Source of the DNA: Arthrobacter globiformis
Lineage (GTDB): Bacteria; Actinomycetota; Actinomycetes; Actinomycetales; Micrococcaceae
Reading direction: 5' to 3'
Length of the DNA stretch: 64,000 nucleotides
Assembly (NCBI RefSeq): GCF_030817195.1
Contig: NZ_JAUSYZ010000001.1
Span: forward strand, 4,960,001-5,024,000
Shown: positions 35,274-44,328 of the stretch, piece by piece
How the letters are laid out: each line of letters starts with the position of its first letter
Numbering within the stretch: the stretch's first letter is position 1
Notes under the pieces: generated by a model
Database searches by the model: none
What the model was told of the DNA's origin: nothing
Seen by the model: the letters and a program-made list of their open reading frames with translations, nothing else
Position numbers and translations under genes: made by a program

Positions 35274-36402
35274 TCAGGTGGTGTGCGCTGCGCCGGGCCC
35301 GGTGACCGGGGTGCCGGCCGCCTTCGGGTCTATCGCCGGGGGCGGCCCGATCTTGCGTTTCCGTGACAGGTTCTTTTGGACGTACTTGTAGCGGTACACG
35401 TCCAGGGCGGCGGCGGCGAAGATGACGACGCCTTGGACGATGCGGTCGTAGGATGAGGGGATGCCGAGCAGGTTTACGGCGTTGGAGACCATGGCGATCA
35501 ACAGCACGCCGAGCAGGGTGCCCTTGATGTTTCCCTGGCCGCCGAAGAGGCTGGTTCCGCCGATGACCACGGCGGCGATGACGGTCAGTTCAATGCCGTC
35601 GCCGGCACGGGGGCTTCCGGAGGCCAGGCGGCCGGTGAGCAGGAGCCCTGCCATTCCCGCCGAGAGACCGGCGATGATGTAGGCGTTCATCGTGACACGG
35701 TCGACGCGAATGCCTGCCAGCAGGGCTGCTTCCTTGTTGCCGCCGACGGCGTAGATGGAGCGTCCGTAGGTGGTACGGGTCAGGGCCAGGTGGGCCAGGA
35801 AGGCCAGCACCAGAACGGCCGGTATGAGCAGGGGGATTCCTGCGATTTTCGCGCTGACCATGTCGGTGAGCACTTTCGGAACAGGTGTGATGTTGCCGCC
35901 GTCGGAGTAGGCGAAGGCGATTCCCGACCCGGCCGAGAGTGTAGCCAGGGTCGCGATCAGCGGGGATATGCCCAGCTTCGTGACCATCAGCCCGTTGACG
36001 GCTCCGACTCCGGCGCCAACCACGAGGCCGGTCAGGAGTCCGATTGCGCGGGGGCATATTGATGTTGACGATCACGCCCATGGACAGCACGGACGACAGG
36101 GCAGCCGTCGATCCTACCGAGACGTCGATGCCGCCGGTGAGGATCACGAAGGTCATGCCGATGGCGAACACACCGAGGATCGTGCACTGGTAGAGCAGGT
36201 TTACCAGGTTGACTGTGGTCAGGAATACCGGGCTGAGGAATGTCAGCAGTACACCGAAGAGCAGGACGACGACGAGCAGGCCCTGTGCACCGATGAAGTC
36301 GCCGACGCCTGAAAGCCGTGAACGGGACTCGTCTTGGGATTTTCCGGGGCCAGCCTTCCCGGAAACCGGACCGGCGGAGCCGGTGGCTGTTTGTGGCTGC
36401 AT
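35274..36402 (-). pseudogene. Sugar ABC transporter permease gene with a +1 frameshift
   Basis: The ATG at 36402 has GGAGA 8 bases upstream. The first ~110 residues (RbsC-like helices, VILTGGIDVSVGSTAAL) run to VNINMPP. There the frame is lost. Removing one base near 36049-36054 restores AIGLLTGLVVGAGVGAVNGL and the rest of the permease (KLGISPLIATLATL, GGNKEAALLAGI, VVIGGTSLFGGQG) to the stop at 35274, ~375 residues. All helices expected for the family are present when repaired. As the rest of the operon looks intact, a sequence error is as likely as a true mutation. Confidence 0.8.
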
Positions 36403-36446
36403 GATTGTATCTCCAGTCAATTCGACACTTCCTCGGGTCAGAAGTG

Positions 36447-37490
36447 CTAGTGGCTGCCGAAGAGTTCGGCGTTGGTCTTCAAGGAAATGGGCGCACCGTC
36501 TTGGCGGGCGCTGTCGGCGGTGGCCATGACCAGCTGCAGGCTCTGGATGTTGTCGGTGACGTCCGTCTCAGCCCTATTGCCGGTTTCGATGGCGTCGCGG
36601 AACGCTGCGAGGGTCCCCAGGCGTTCCTCAACCGGCAACGGGTCCAGGTCGACGTGCATGACGCCGGAGCGTTCGACCGCGCCGGCGAGGAATACGGTGT
36701 CGAACAGTGAGGCGAAGTTGATGGTTACCTCGTTGTTCTTCCACGTGATGGCGCCCTTGCTGCCCTGGATTTCCCAGTCGCCGTCCCAGCTGGTCTGGGG
36801 GCCGTAGGAGCTCCATGAACCGGTGTATACGACGCGGGCACCGTTGTCGCAGTCGAACTGCACGACCGCGGAGGCATTGCCCTTGAACCTGGAGGTGCCA
36901 GTGTTCCAGGACCGTGCGCGGACGGCGGTGGGTTCGACACCGACGATGCCGCGGAGCTGGTCAAGGTGATGGATCATGGCGTCCACGATGAGGGGTTCAT
37001 CCATTTCCAGCCGGAACCCTTCGAACGGCGGGTTCTTCTTGTAGTCGATGAAGACGTGCTCGAGGTCTCCGATGACCCCTTCGCGGATGAGGCGCTGAAC
37101 GGTGCGCGCAGCGCGCTTGAAACGGTAGTTCTGTGACACCATGGCCTGTTTGCCGGATTTCTCTGCCGCTTCGATGATGCGGATGCCGTCCTCAAGGTTG
37201 TGTGCGAGGGGCTTCTCGATCAAAGTGTGCACGCCGGCTTCAAGGGCCGGGATGGCCACGGCTGCATGATACTCGGGCGGTACGATGACCAGGACAGCGT
37301 CGAACGTTTCCTTGTGGTTCAGCGCTTCTTCGATAGTGGCGTAGGCGGGGATTCCGTACTGTTGACCTGCGGCCCGTGCGGCGTCGGGGTTGACGTCGAC
37401 AACGCCGGCCAGCTCCCAGGTTTTGCTTTGGTGAATCACGTTCAGCCATGAAGCGCCCCACGCGCCGAGGCCTACCTGGATAATTTTCAT
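36447..37490 (-). CDS. Gfo/Idh/MocA family oxidoreductase
   Basis: 347 residues from the ATG at 37490 (GAAGGAG 7 bases upstream; overlaps the stop of the preceding gene as ATGA). The Rossmann motif is QVGLGAWGASW, followed by DAVLVIVPPEYH and the family signature LIEKPLA with its active-site Lys. The C-terminal sheet domain contains VDAMIHHLDQLRGIVG, with His residues in the usual catalytic place. These enzymes oxidise or reduce sugars and cyclitols with bound NAD(P). With the second Gfo/Idh gene it forms a pair suited to a C3-oxidation and later reduction cycle. Confidence 0.92.
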   Translation of the reverse strand: MKIIQVGLGAWGASWLNVIHQSKTWELAGVVDVNPDAARAAGQQYGIPAYATIEEALNHKETFDAVLVIVPPEYHAAVAIPALEAGVHTLIEKPLAHNLEDGIRIIEAAEKSGKQAMVSQNYRFKRAARTVQRLIREGVIGDLEHVFIDYKKNPPFEGFRLEMDEPLIVDAMIHHLDQLRGIVGVEPTAVRARSWNTGTSRFKGNASAVVQFDCDNGARVVYTGSWSSYGPQTSWDGDWEIQGSKGAITWKNNEVTINFASLFDTVFLAGAVERSGVMHVDLDPLPVEERLGTLAAFRDAIETGNRAETDVTDNIQSLQLVMATADSARQDGAPISLKTNAELFGSH

Positions 37491-38623
37491 TTCTGCGCTC
37501 CTTCTAGTTGTTTCACTCCGGGGACGTCGACCCATTCGCCGCCCTTGCTGGATTCGATGATGCTTTCGGTGAGGACGGCTGACCTGAGGCCGTCACGGAA
37601 TGTGGGCAGGCCATCGCGGATGTCTCCGTTGATGGCGGCGTAGGTATCGGCGATAAACGCGTTGAAGGCATCCTGATAACCCTGCGGATGCCCTGCCGGC
37701 AGGACACTGAGGCGTGCCGCTTCGGGGCTAAGCGCATCCGGGTCACGGACCAGAAGCTCGGAGCCGGCCCGTTTACCAAGCCACAACGTCTCCGGGGCTT
37801 CCTGGTCGAACTGCATCGTGCTTTCGGTGCCGGAGATCTCAATCATCAGCCGGTTTTTCCGGCCCGGTGCCACCTGGCTGACCAAGAGGTTTCCCACAGT
37901 GCCGGCCTCAGTCGTGAATACAGCCGCAACGAGGTCCTCGGTCTGGACGTCCTTGTGGTTTGCCCGGCCGGAGAAGAGTGTGCGGCTAATTGCGCCGATC
38001 CGGATGATCGGGTCATTGGTGACGAATTCGATCAGGTCGCACAGGTGGGAGCCGATGTCGGCGAACGCGCGTGACGCTCCTCCGAGACCGGCATCCACCC
38101 GCCAGTTGTCGTCGTCCCGGGACAACAGCCAGTCCTGGAGATAGGACCCCTGAATGGTGGAGATCCGTCCCGTTTGGCCGGATGCAATGCGTTCCCGGGC
38201 TTCCCGTACCATCGGGTGGAACCGGTAGACGAAGGGAACGGTCGCAACCGTCCCGGCGCTTGCGGCTAGCTCCACCAGATGGGCCGCATCCTGCACGTTG
38301 GTAGCCAGAGGCTTCTCACAAACAACATGCTTGCCTGCCTTCAGTGCGGCCTCCGCCAAGGCTAGATGGGTGGCGTTCGGGGTGCAGACGTGGATGACGT
38401 CGATCATGTCGTCCTCGACGAGGTCCTGGGCGGAGGCGTAAGCCTGCTCGACGCCGAAGCGGTCTTTGGCGCGGGCGGCACTGGCAGGGCTCGAGGACGC
38501 GATGCCGGCGATTTCCGCCCCGGCAGCACGGGCCGCTCGGCTGTGCACCTCAGCCATGAACCCGGCACCGACGAACCCGGCCCGTAACCGGGAGGGGGCT
38601 GTCGTGGTTCTGTCGTTTTCCAT
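37487..38623 (-). CDS. Gfo/Idh/MocA family oxidoreductase
   Basis: 378 residues. Rossmann motif FVGAGFMAEVHSRA, DVIHVCTPNATH and the signature VCEKPLA. The C-terminal domain has GASRAFADIGSHLCDLIEF with Asp and His at the expected active-site places. It is the first gene of the leftward operon. A pair of repeated elements lies in the 250-bp gap that separates it from the divergent ROK regulator. Proposed role: sugar or glycoside dehydrogenase; the exact substrate is not readable. Confidence 0.92.
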   Translation of the reverse strand: MENDRTTTAPSRLRAGFVGAGFMAEVHSRAARAAGAEIAGIASSSPASAARAKDRFGVEQAYASAQDLVEDDMIDVIHVCTPNATHLALAEAALKAGKHVVCEKPLATNVQDAAHLVELAASAGTVATVPFVYRFHPMVREARERIASGQTGRISTIQGSYLQDWLLSRDDDNWRVDAGLGGASRAFADIGSHLCDLIEFVTNDPIIRIGAISRTLFSGRANHKDVQTEDLVAAVFTTEAGTVGNLLVSQVAPGRKNRLMIEISGTESTMQFDQEAPETLWLGKRAGSELLVRDPDALSPEAARLSVLPAGHPQGYQDAFNAFIADTYAAINGDIRDGLPTFRDGLRSAVLTESIIESSKGGEWVDVPGVKQLEGAQK

Positions 38624-38675
38624 GCCGAAACAGTGACACGCACCACGGGCTTTAGTCAGTCATCCAACAAAAGTC

Positions 38676-38733
38676 TGCACCTTTTGACGCTGTTGGCCAT
38701 GGAATGCACACCCAAGTTGCACCTTTTGATGCT
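38676..38733. promoter_or_regulatory. Two direct-repeat operators between the ROK gene and the sugar operon
   Basis: A 16-bp element, TGCACCTTTTGAyGCT, occurs at 38676-38691 (y=C) and 38718-38733 (y=T), differing in one base and spaced 42 bp start to start (about four helical turns). At the first site the CTTTTG also pairs with CAAAAG upstream (CAAAAG-n7-CTTTTG from about 38668). The location between divergent genes fits binding sites of the ROK protein. Confidence 0.7.
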
Positions 38734-38873
38734 CAACACATCGACGAGTGGACGGGAACGAGTGGACACCTTGACACTGAGTGGAGACGAGGCCCCCTCG
38801 GGGTCCTGTGAGCCTGATGCGTCAAGTCCTCAGTCTCACTATTCACCTCTTTCGAGCCCCGAAATGGAGAGAC

Positions 38874-40148
38874 ATGGACAACGGCGGCCCCGGCGAACTT
38901 TTGCACATCCTGCGGGACGGATGCCCACGAACCAGGGCAGACCTGGCCGGGATAACGGGCTTGGGTCGAGCTGCCATCAGTTCTCGCCTTGAGCCGCTCC
39001 TGAAACTTGGGCTAGTTGTACCCGTGTCAGATGCGGCTTCCACCGGAGGCCGCCCGTCGGCGCGCCTAGCCTTCAACCCCGTTGCAAGGGTAGTGGCTGC
39101 CGCTGACGTAGGCGCCACACACGCGACCGTGGCACTTACGGACCTGTCGGGAAGGGTACTCGTGGAGACCACTGAACGACTTGAGATTTCGTGCGGACCG
39201 GAAGCTGTTCTGGACTGGCTGACAATGACGCTGACGGGCCATTTGAAAGCGATGAAACGTCCAGCGATGGATATCATTGCAGTCGGCATCGGACTACCTG
39301 GTCCGGTAGAACACTCCACCGGAAAGCCGACCAGCCCGCCGATCATGCCAGGATGGGACGGATTTGATGTTCCCGCTTACGTTCAGCAGACCTTTAGCGT
39401 CCCCGTACTCGTCGATAACGACGTCAACCTCATGGCCCTCGGCGAGCGGGCGACCCGCTGGCCCAGTGAGGACAACATGATCTTCCTTAAAGTCGCCACG
39501 GGTATCGGCTCGGGGGTTGTTAGTGGAGGAATATTGCAGCGAGGCGCGGCAGGAGTCGCTGGAGACGTCGGCCATATTGCTGTTTCCAGGGCGGCAGGAA
39601 TTCAATGCCGCTGTGGCAAGACTGCCTGCCTGGAGGCCATTGCAGGCGCTCCGGCCGTGGCCGCACAGCTCCGCGAAAACGGACTAGAGGCAAGCACAGG
39701 GAACGACGTCGTCTCACTCGTCCGTTCGGGTGATTTGGCTGCTATTCAAGCCGTCCGCCAGGCTGGCCGCGACATCGGGGAAATGCTCAACATGTGCGTG
39801 AGCTTCATCAACCCCTCCCTAATTGTCGTGGGCGGATCGCTTGCACAATCCGGAGAACATTTGATCGCCGGGATCCGCGAAACTGTCTATGCACGCTCAA
39901 CGCCGTTGGCGACCCAGCACCTAAATATCACCCAATCCGAAACCGGACCGGAAGCCGGAGTTGTTGGTGCCAGCATCTTGGCCGTCGAATATGCCCTCGC
40001 CCCTCACCGAGTCAATGACCTCGCAACCACGCTGCATGCTGCCGGACCCGAAGATACTCGCGGTCTGCAGAAAGTGGAACAGGTCGCCCAAACATCCCAG
40101 CAGCTCCGTGACACGGTGGCCGAACAATTGCAGGACGCATTTCCTTGA
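38874..40148 (+). CDS. ROK family transcriptional regulator
   Basis: About 424 residues from the ATG at 38874 (GGAGAG just upstream); in-frame starts further upstream (38781) are possible. N-terminal winged helix (TRADLAGITGLGRAAISSRLE). The ROK domain has the ATP/sugar-binding start AADVGATHATVALT, GIGLPGPVEH, and the zinc motif CRCGKTACLEAIAG. It is divergent from the leftward Gfo/Idh-importer-isomerase operon and is its probable repressor, releasing DNA on binding the sugar. The 311 bp that follow hold no gene I can support. Confidence 0.92.
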   Translation: MDNGGPGELLHILRDGCPRTRADLAGITGLGRAAISSRLEPLLKLGLVVPVSDAASTGGRPSARLAFNPVARVVAAADVGATHATVALTDLSGRVLVETTERLEISCGPEAVLDWLTMTLTGHLKAMKRPAMDIIAVGIGLPGPVEHSTGKPTSPPIMPGWDGFDVPAYVQQTFSVPVLVDNDVNLMALGERATRWPSEDNMIFLKVATGIGSGVVSGGILQRGAAGVAGDVGHIAVSRAAGIQCRCGKTACLEAIAGAPAVAAQLRENGLEASTGNDVVSLVRSGDLAAIQAVRQAGRDIGEMLNMCVSFINPSLIVVGGSLAQSGEHLIAGIRETVYARSTPLATQHLNITQSETGPEAGVVGASILAVEYALAPHRVNDLATTLHAAGPEDTRGLQKVEQVAQTSQQLRDTVAEQLQDAFP

Positions 40149-40459
40149 TCACGTCTGGCGAATGAAGATGCGGACGACAGCCACGCCAGGGTGTAAAGCG
40201 GCGGGTTGGGTCGTTTCTCCGAGCGCCCGCCCTATTCAAGGACATGCTCGCCCAGCGCCAAGGCGGCGACAATACTCCTCTCGTGGGTGCCGGCAACTGC
40301 ACCCATCAGCGCACCAATCAGAGTCGTACGAGTAAAATATTGCTAACAGCTGAGGTCCTTTCTGGATGGTCCCATGAGACACAGCAACCGCTTCCTCAAG
40401 GGGTCGCGGCCGTTCTCATGGCCGCCATGATGGTTCAGCTGGTGAAGGAGGATGATGGC
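40149..40459. other. Gap between ROK and AraC genes
   Basis: No convincing gene is present. The reading frame of the AraC-type gene is open upstream to 40244, but that extension lacks family-like sequence and the strong ribosome binding site is at 40447-40452. The promoter of the AraC-type gene probably lies here (AT-richer patch around 40330-40350). I see no terminator-like hairpin. Confidence 0.4.
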
Positions 40460-41482
40460 ATGCCTCAATCCGCGACCGGGAGCAGTGGCCGTCTGCTGCG
40501 ATACGCAGTGCCGGAGGGGCTTAATCCTGAACAAAGGTTCGAACATTGGCGAGCTTGGTACGGTAGTGCCGTCGAAACCCCAATGCGGTTGGAAAAGTCG
40601 GCTCGTCAGACTCCTGTGTCCTTTAATCCTTCAGCCATTAATCTTGCCGGGCCGGGCTTCAGCCTCATAGAAATATTCAACGGCCCCGCATTGGGCTCGT
40701 GGGCGCCGAATCCCGACACCACGGATCTGCGCCTGGCCTACTTCCGCAAAGCGCCTGCCCTAACTCTCGCTCTCAACGGCGTGCCCGAGCCAGTATCACC
40801 GGGTACCGTCAGGTTCATCGATACCTCGCTGGGCGGAAGCTTCGATGCGCCCGAAGGCTTTCACGCCTTGCAGCTCAACATTGACCGCAGCAGCCTGAAC
40901 GTGAGCGAGGCCGCGCTGGGCTCCCTGCTTCGCCTGCCTGACCTCGCAAAGCACCCAATTGTGGGCACTTTCGTGATCCCTGCGCTGATGAGCTGGAAGC
41001 GGCCGGGCATCGACAGGGAGGCATCGGGAACCGCAGACATCCTACGATCCGTAATGGCAACCCTGGTGGGCTCCCTGCTCGAAACGCCGATCGACGATGA
41101 GGCGCAGAAACCCGCCATGAGTAGGGCGGTGAAGAAATACCTTGATGCCAGTTATGACAACCCCAATTTGGATGTGGCAATGGTCGCCGATAGGTTCAAC
41201 CTCTCCCGTCGCTCCCTGTTCTACTTTTTCGAGAATGAAGAACTCCACCTGGGTGAGCGGATACGCGCGTTGAGAACGCGCAAAGCCCTCGAGCTCCTCC
41301 TTCAGGCCGGTGCCCAAGGGATCACATACTCGGAAATTGCGACATCGTGCGGATTCACCAATGTGCAAAGCATGCGCCGTGCAGTGAAAGAGTTTACCGG
41401 GATGAATGTGAGGGAGATCCATCGATCCGAGCCCGACGTTCATGAGGCACTGCAACAACTGCGGAAGTCACTGAACCCCTAA
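40460..41482 (+). CDS. AraC family transcriptional regulator
   Basis: 340 residues from the ATG at 40460, chosen because AAGGAGG lies 8 bases upstream. Residues ~1-220 resemble the AraC_binding_2 type sensor domain (RFEHWRAWYG, RFIDTSLGGSF). The C-terminal ~100 residues carry two helix-turn-helix motifs (VAMVADRFNLSRRSLFYFF and TYSEIATSCGFTNVQSMRRAVKEF). Such proteins usually activate a catabolic gene set. No obvious target is adjacent: the next gene (formate dehydrogenase) is convergent. Confidence 0.9.
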   Translation: MPQSATGSSGRLLRYAVPEGLNPEQRFEHWRAWYGSAVETPMRLEKSARQTPVSFNPSAINLAGPGFSLIEIFNGPALGSWAPNPDTTDLRLAYFRKAPALTLALNGVPEPVSPGTVRFIDTSLGGSFDAPEGFHALQLNIDRSSLNVSEAALGSLLRLPDLAKHPIVGTFVIPALMSWKRPGIDREASGTADILRSVMATLVGSLLETPIDDEAQKPAMSRAVKKYLDASYDNPNLDVAMVADRFNLSRRSLFYFFENEELHLGERIRALRTRKALELLLQAGAQGITYSEIATSCGFTNVQSMRRAVKEFTGMNVREIHRSEPDVHEALQQLRKSLNP

Positions 41483-41734
41483 CGCCTAACCGCGCTGGAG
41501 GCGTCAATAGACGACATCCCGAGCCCTCGTCACAAGGAACGTTAGTGCCTCATTTATCAGGTATTGCAAACCCGCCGCTTGCGCGACTGGCGTCCGCTGC
41601 AGCTGAGCGAACAACATGTTGAAGTACACCCCAACCTGACGTCAGGAAACATCGAAAAGACCGTCAGAATAGGGTCCAGCTCAATCTTTTCTGACGCGAA
41701 GTCGAGTAGGTCTTAGAACTCAATCTGACACATA

Positions 41735-41751
41735 CAGGGCTTGAGGCCCTG
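41735..41751 (+). terminator. Small hairpin downstream of the AraC gene
   Basis: CAGGGC (41735-41740) pairs with GCCCTG (41746-41751) around a 5-base loop. No T-run follows. It is a weak terminator candidate for the AraC gene. The rest of the gene-free stretch 41483-41760 shows no gene or recognisable element. Confidence 0.35.
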
Positions 41752-41760
41752 ACCCAAAAC

Positions 41761-41861
41761 AGAACGGCCCCGCCTCCGAAAGTGACCTGCTCCCCGGAAG
41801 TTGGACTGAGAAATTCAGTTCCGACTCCCGGGGAGCAGTTCAAAGTGAGCGGGGCCGTTCT
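41761..41861. repeat. 101-bp imperfect palindrome, MITE-like or fold-back IS ends
   Basis: Outer arms are a perfect 13-bp inverted repeat (41761-41773 and 41849-41861, AGAACGGCCCCGC type). Inner arms CTGCTCCCCGG (41787-41797) and CCGGGGAGCAG (41828-41838) match perfectly. The centre (41803-41822) is again an imperfect palindrome. The inner arms look like left and right ends of an IS3-type element with the interior lost. The element ends 12 bp from the stop of the formate dehydrogenase gene, so it may also act as a bidirectional terminator. Confidence 0.65.
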
Positions 41862-41873
41862 TGTGGAAATCGG

Positions 41874-44225
41874 CTAGCCCGCGGCGGCCGGCTCCAGGGC
41901 ACTGGCCTCCGCCGTCGCAACCCCGCCTGCGTGCGGCTCGAAGCGGACGAACATGGCCTTGAAGCCGGGGGTGTTGGACACGCGGGCCACGTTTTCCTTG
42001 TGGACCAGGGCGTTGGCTTCGGGGAAGTACGCCGCAGCGCAGCCCTTGGCCGTCGGGTAGGCCACCAGGCGGAACTTCTCGGCGCGCCGGTCCGTGCCCT
42101 GGAAGGTGCTCACCACGTCCACGAGGTCGCGGTCCTTGAAGCCCTGCTCGGCCAGGTCCTCCGGGTGCACCAGGATCACGCGGCGGCCGTCGGAGATGCC
42201 GCGGTACCGGTCGTCCAGGCCGTAGAAGGTGGTGTTGTACTGGTCGTGGCTGCGGATGGTCTGCAACACCAGGTGGCCGTCAGGCGGGGTGAGGTATTCC
42301 AGCGGGCTGACGGTGAAGCGGCCGCGGCCGATGTCGGTCGCAAAGGACCGGGTGTCGCGCGGCGGGTTCGGCAGCACGAAGCCGTTCCTGGTCCGGACTC
42401 TGGCGTTGAAGTCCTCAAAGCCCGGCAGCACCCGGGAGATGTGGTCGCGGACCACGTCGTAGTCCTCGGCCATGGCCTTCCAGTCCACCGAATGGTCCGG
42501 CCCGAATGTGGCCTCGGCCATCCGTGCCACGATGACGGGCTCGGCGAGCAGGTGCTCGGACACCGGCTGCAGCCTGCCCTGGGTGGAGTGGACCACGGAC
42601 ATGGAGTCTTCCACGGACAGGAACTGGGCACCCTTGGGGTGCTTGTCGTCCTTGTCCGTCCGTCCCAGCGTGGGAAGGATCAGCGAGGTGCGGCCGTGCA
42701 CAATGTGGGACCGGTTGGGCTTGGTGGAGATGTGGACGGTGAGCCCGATCCGCTGCATTCCGGCTTCCAGCGTCTCCGTGTCCGAGCACGCCAGCGAGAA
42801 GTTCCCGCCCATGGACACGAACAAGTCCACCTCGTCGCGCTCGAACGCCTCCATGGACTCCACGGCGTCGTGACCGTGATGCCGCGGCGACTGGATACCG
42901 AACTCCTTGTCCAGCGCTTCGAGCAGCCATTCCTTCGGTTTCTCCCAGATGCCCATGGTCCGGTCGCCCTGGACGTTGGAGTGTCCGCGCACCGGGCACG
43001 CACCGGCGCCGGGCTTGCCGAAGTTGCCCTGCAGCAGCAGGACGTTGACCATTTCCTTGATCGTATCCACCGAGTGCGGCTGCTGGGTGACACCCAGCGC
43101 CCAGCAGAAAATGGTGGCCTTGGACGCCACCAGCATCCCGGCCACATCCTCGATCTGCTGCCGGCTCAGGCCGGTGGCCCGCTCCGTCTCCTCCCAGTCC
43201 AGGTCGCGGCGGGCTTCCCGGTACGCGTCGAAGCCGTCGGTCTGCGCGTCAATGAAGGAACGGTCGACGACGGTCCCCGGGTTTTGCTCTTCGGCCTGCA
43301 GCAGCAGGTGGCCGAGGGCCTGGAACAGGGCGAGGTCGCCGCCCACCTTGATCTGCAGGTATTCGTCGGCCAGCGGCGTGCCGCCGCCCACCACGCCGGA
43401 GAGCGTCTGCGGGTCGCGGAAGTTGAACAAGCCGGCCTCGGGCAGCGGGTTCACCGCCACCACCTTGCCGCCCTTGTCCTTGCATTCCTTCAGCGCGGAC
43501 AGCATGCGCGGGTGGTTGGTGCCGGGGTTCTGCCCCACCACGAAGATCAGCTCGGCGTCGTGAATGTCATCCAGCGACACCGTGCCCTTGCCGATGCCGA
43601 TGGTGGGGTTCAGCGCGGAGCCGGAGGACTCATGGCACATGTTGGAGCAGTCCGGCAGATTGTTGGTGCCCAGCGAGCGGGCGAACAGCTGGTACATGAA
43701 AGCTGTCTCGTTGGCCGTGCGCCCGGAAGTGTAGAAGACGCAGCGGTCGGGCGTGCTGGCGCGGATGTGCTCGCCGATCAGCTCGAAGGCATCCGCCCAG
43801 GAGATCGGCGAGTAGTGCGTCTCCCCTTCCCGGATGACCACCGGTTCGCTGAGCCTGCCCTGGTTGCCCAGCCAGTACTCGGTCTTTTCGGACAGCTCGG
43901 CGATGGAATGCTTCGCCCAGAACTCCGCCCCCACGGTCCGCAGGGTGTTCTCCTCCGCCACAGCTTTGGCGCCGTTCTCGCAGAACTCGGCGGCCTTGCG
44001 CTTCTTGTCCGACTCCGGCCACGCACAGCCCGGGCAGTCAAAACCGCCGCGCTGGTTGAGCCGCAGCAGCGACTGCGCCGTGCGAGTCACGCCGGCCTGT
44101 GCCACGGCGCGTTCCAGCGCCACCATCACGGCCTTGACGCCGGCGGCTTCGGTCTTCGGCTTGTGGACTTCGAGCTCGTCCTCGTTGATGTCCGCGACGG
44201 GGGCGGGCTGCTTCCCGAACTTCAT
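41874..44225 (-). CDS. FdhF/YdeP family molybdopterin oxidoreductase (putative formate dehydrogenase)
   Basis: 783 residues. The N-terminal motif RGGFDCPGCAWPE is characteristic of the FdhF/YdeP branch, with a reduced cysteine set for an Fe-S site. Molybdopterin-binding segments include CVFYTSGRTANETAF, NMCHESSGSAL (Cys as the Mo ligand, not selenocysteine), FVVGQNPGTNHPRML and GNFGKPGAGACPVRGHSN. The C-terminal molydop-binding domain has LQTIRSHDQYNTTFYG. It likely oxidises formate to CO2 in the cytosol. It lies downstream of the mycothiol-dependent formaldehyde dehydrogenase and MBL hydrolase on the same strand, completing formaldehyde disposal, but the hairpin between them suggests separate transcription. 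Confidence 0.9.
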   Translation of the reverse strand: MKFGKQPAPVADINEDELEVHKPKTEAAGVKAVMVALERAVAQAGVTRTAQSLLRLNQRGGFDCPGCAWPESDKKRKAAEFCENGAKAVAEENTLRTVGAEFWAKHSIAELSEKTEYWLGNQGRLSEPVVIREGETHYSPISWADAFELIGEHIRASTPDRCVFYTSGRTANETAFMYQLFARSLGTNNLPDCSNMCHESSGSALNPTIGIGKGTVSLDDIHDAELIFVVGQNPGTNHPRMLSALKECKDKGGKVVAVNPLPEAGLFNFRDPQTLSGVVGGGTPLADEYLQIKVGGDLALFQALGHLLLQAEEQNPGTVVDRSFIDAQTDGFDAYREARRDLDWEETERATGLSRQQIEDVAGMLVASKATIFCWALGVTQQPHSVDTIKEMVNVLLLQGNFGKPGAGACPVRGHSNVQGDRTMGIWEKPKEWLLEALDKEFGIQSPRHHGHDAVESMEAFERDEVDLFVSMGGNFSLACSDTETLEAGMQRIGLTVHISTKPNRSHIVHGRTSLILPTLGRTDKDDKHPKGAQFLSVEDSMSVVHSTQGRLQPVSEHLLAEPVIVARMAEATFGPDHSVDWKAMAEDYDVVRDHISRVLPGFEDFNARVRTRNGFVLPNPPRDTRSFATDIGRGRFTVSPLEYLTPPDGHLVLQTIRSHDQYNTTFYGLDDRYRGISDGRRVILVHPEDLAEQGFKDRDLVDVVSTFQGTDRRAEKFRLVAYPTAKGCAAAYFPEANALVHKENVARVSNTPGFKAMFVRFEPHAGGVATAEASALEPAAAG

Positions 44226-44263
44226 TGTTCCAACTTCCTAACCGGCTGCTTTGGTGCCTGTTT

Positions 44264-44316
44264 GATCGCCACTAAGGCGCGCCAGGCATTCCTGGCGCGC
44301 CTCACGTGTGGCGATC
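44264..44316 (-). terminator. Two-tier hairpin terminator between the MBL hydrolase and formate dehydrogenase genes
   Basis: A perfect 12-bp stem (AGGCGCGCCAGG at 44275-44286, CCTGGCGCGCCT at 44291-44302) with a 4-base loop is nested in a second 9-bp stem (GATCGCCAC at 44264-44272, GTGGCGATC at 44308-44316). It follows the MBL gene on the minus strand. On that strand it is followed by a short mixed T-containing stretch (AAACAGGCACC), not a long T-run. Confidence 0.7.
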
Positions 44317-44328
44317 TTGTCTTTCTTC

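Noticed and set aside
43600..43660. Selenocysteine in the formate dehydrogenase
   Set aside because: The Mo-ligand position reads Cys (NMCHESSG) and there is no in-frame TGA in the gene.
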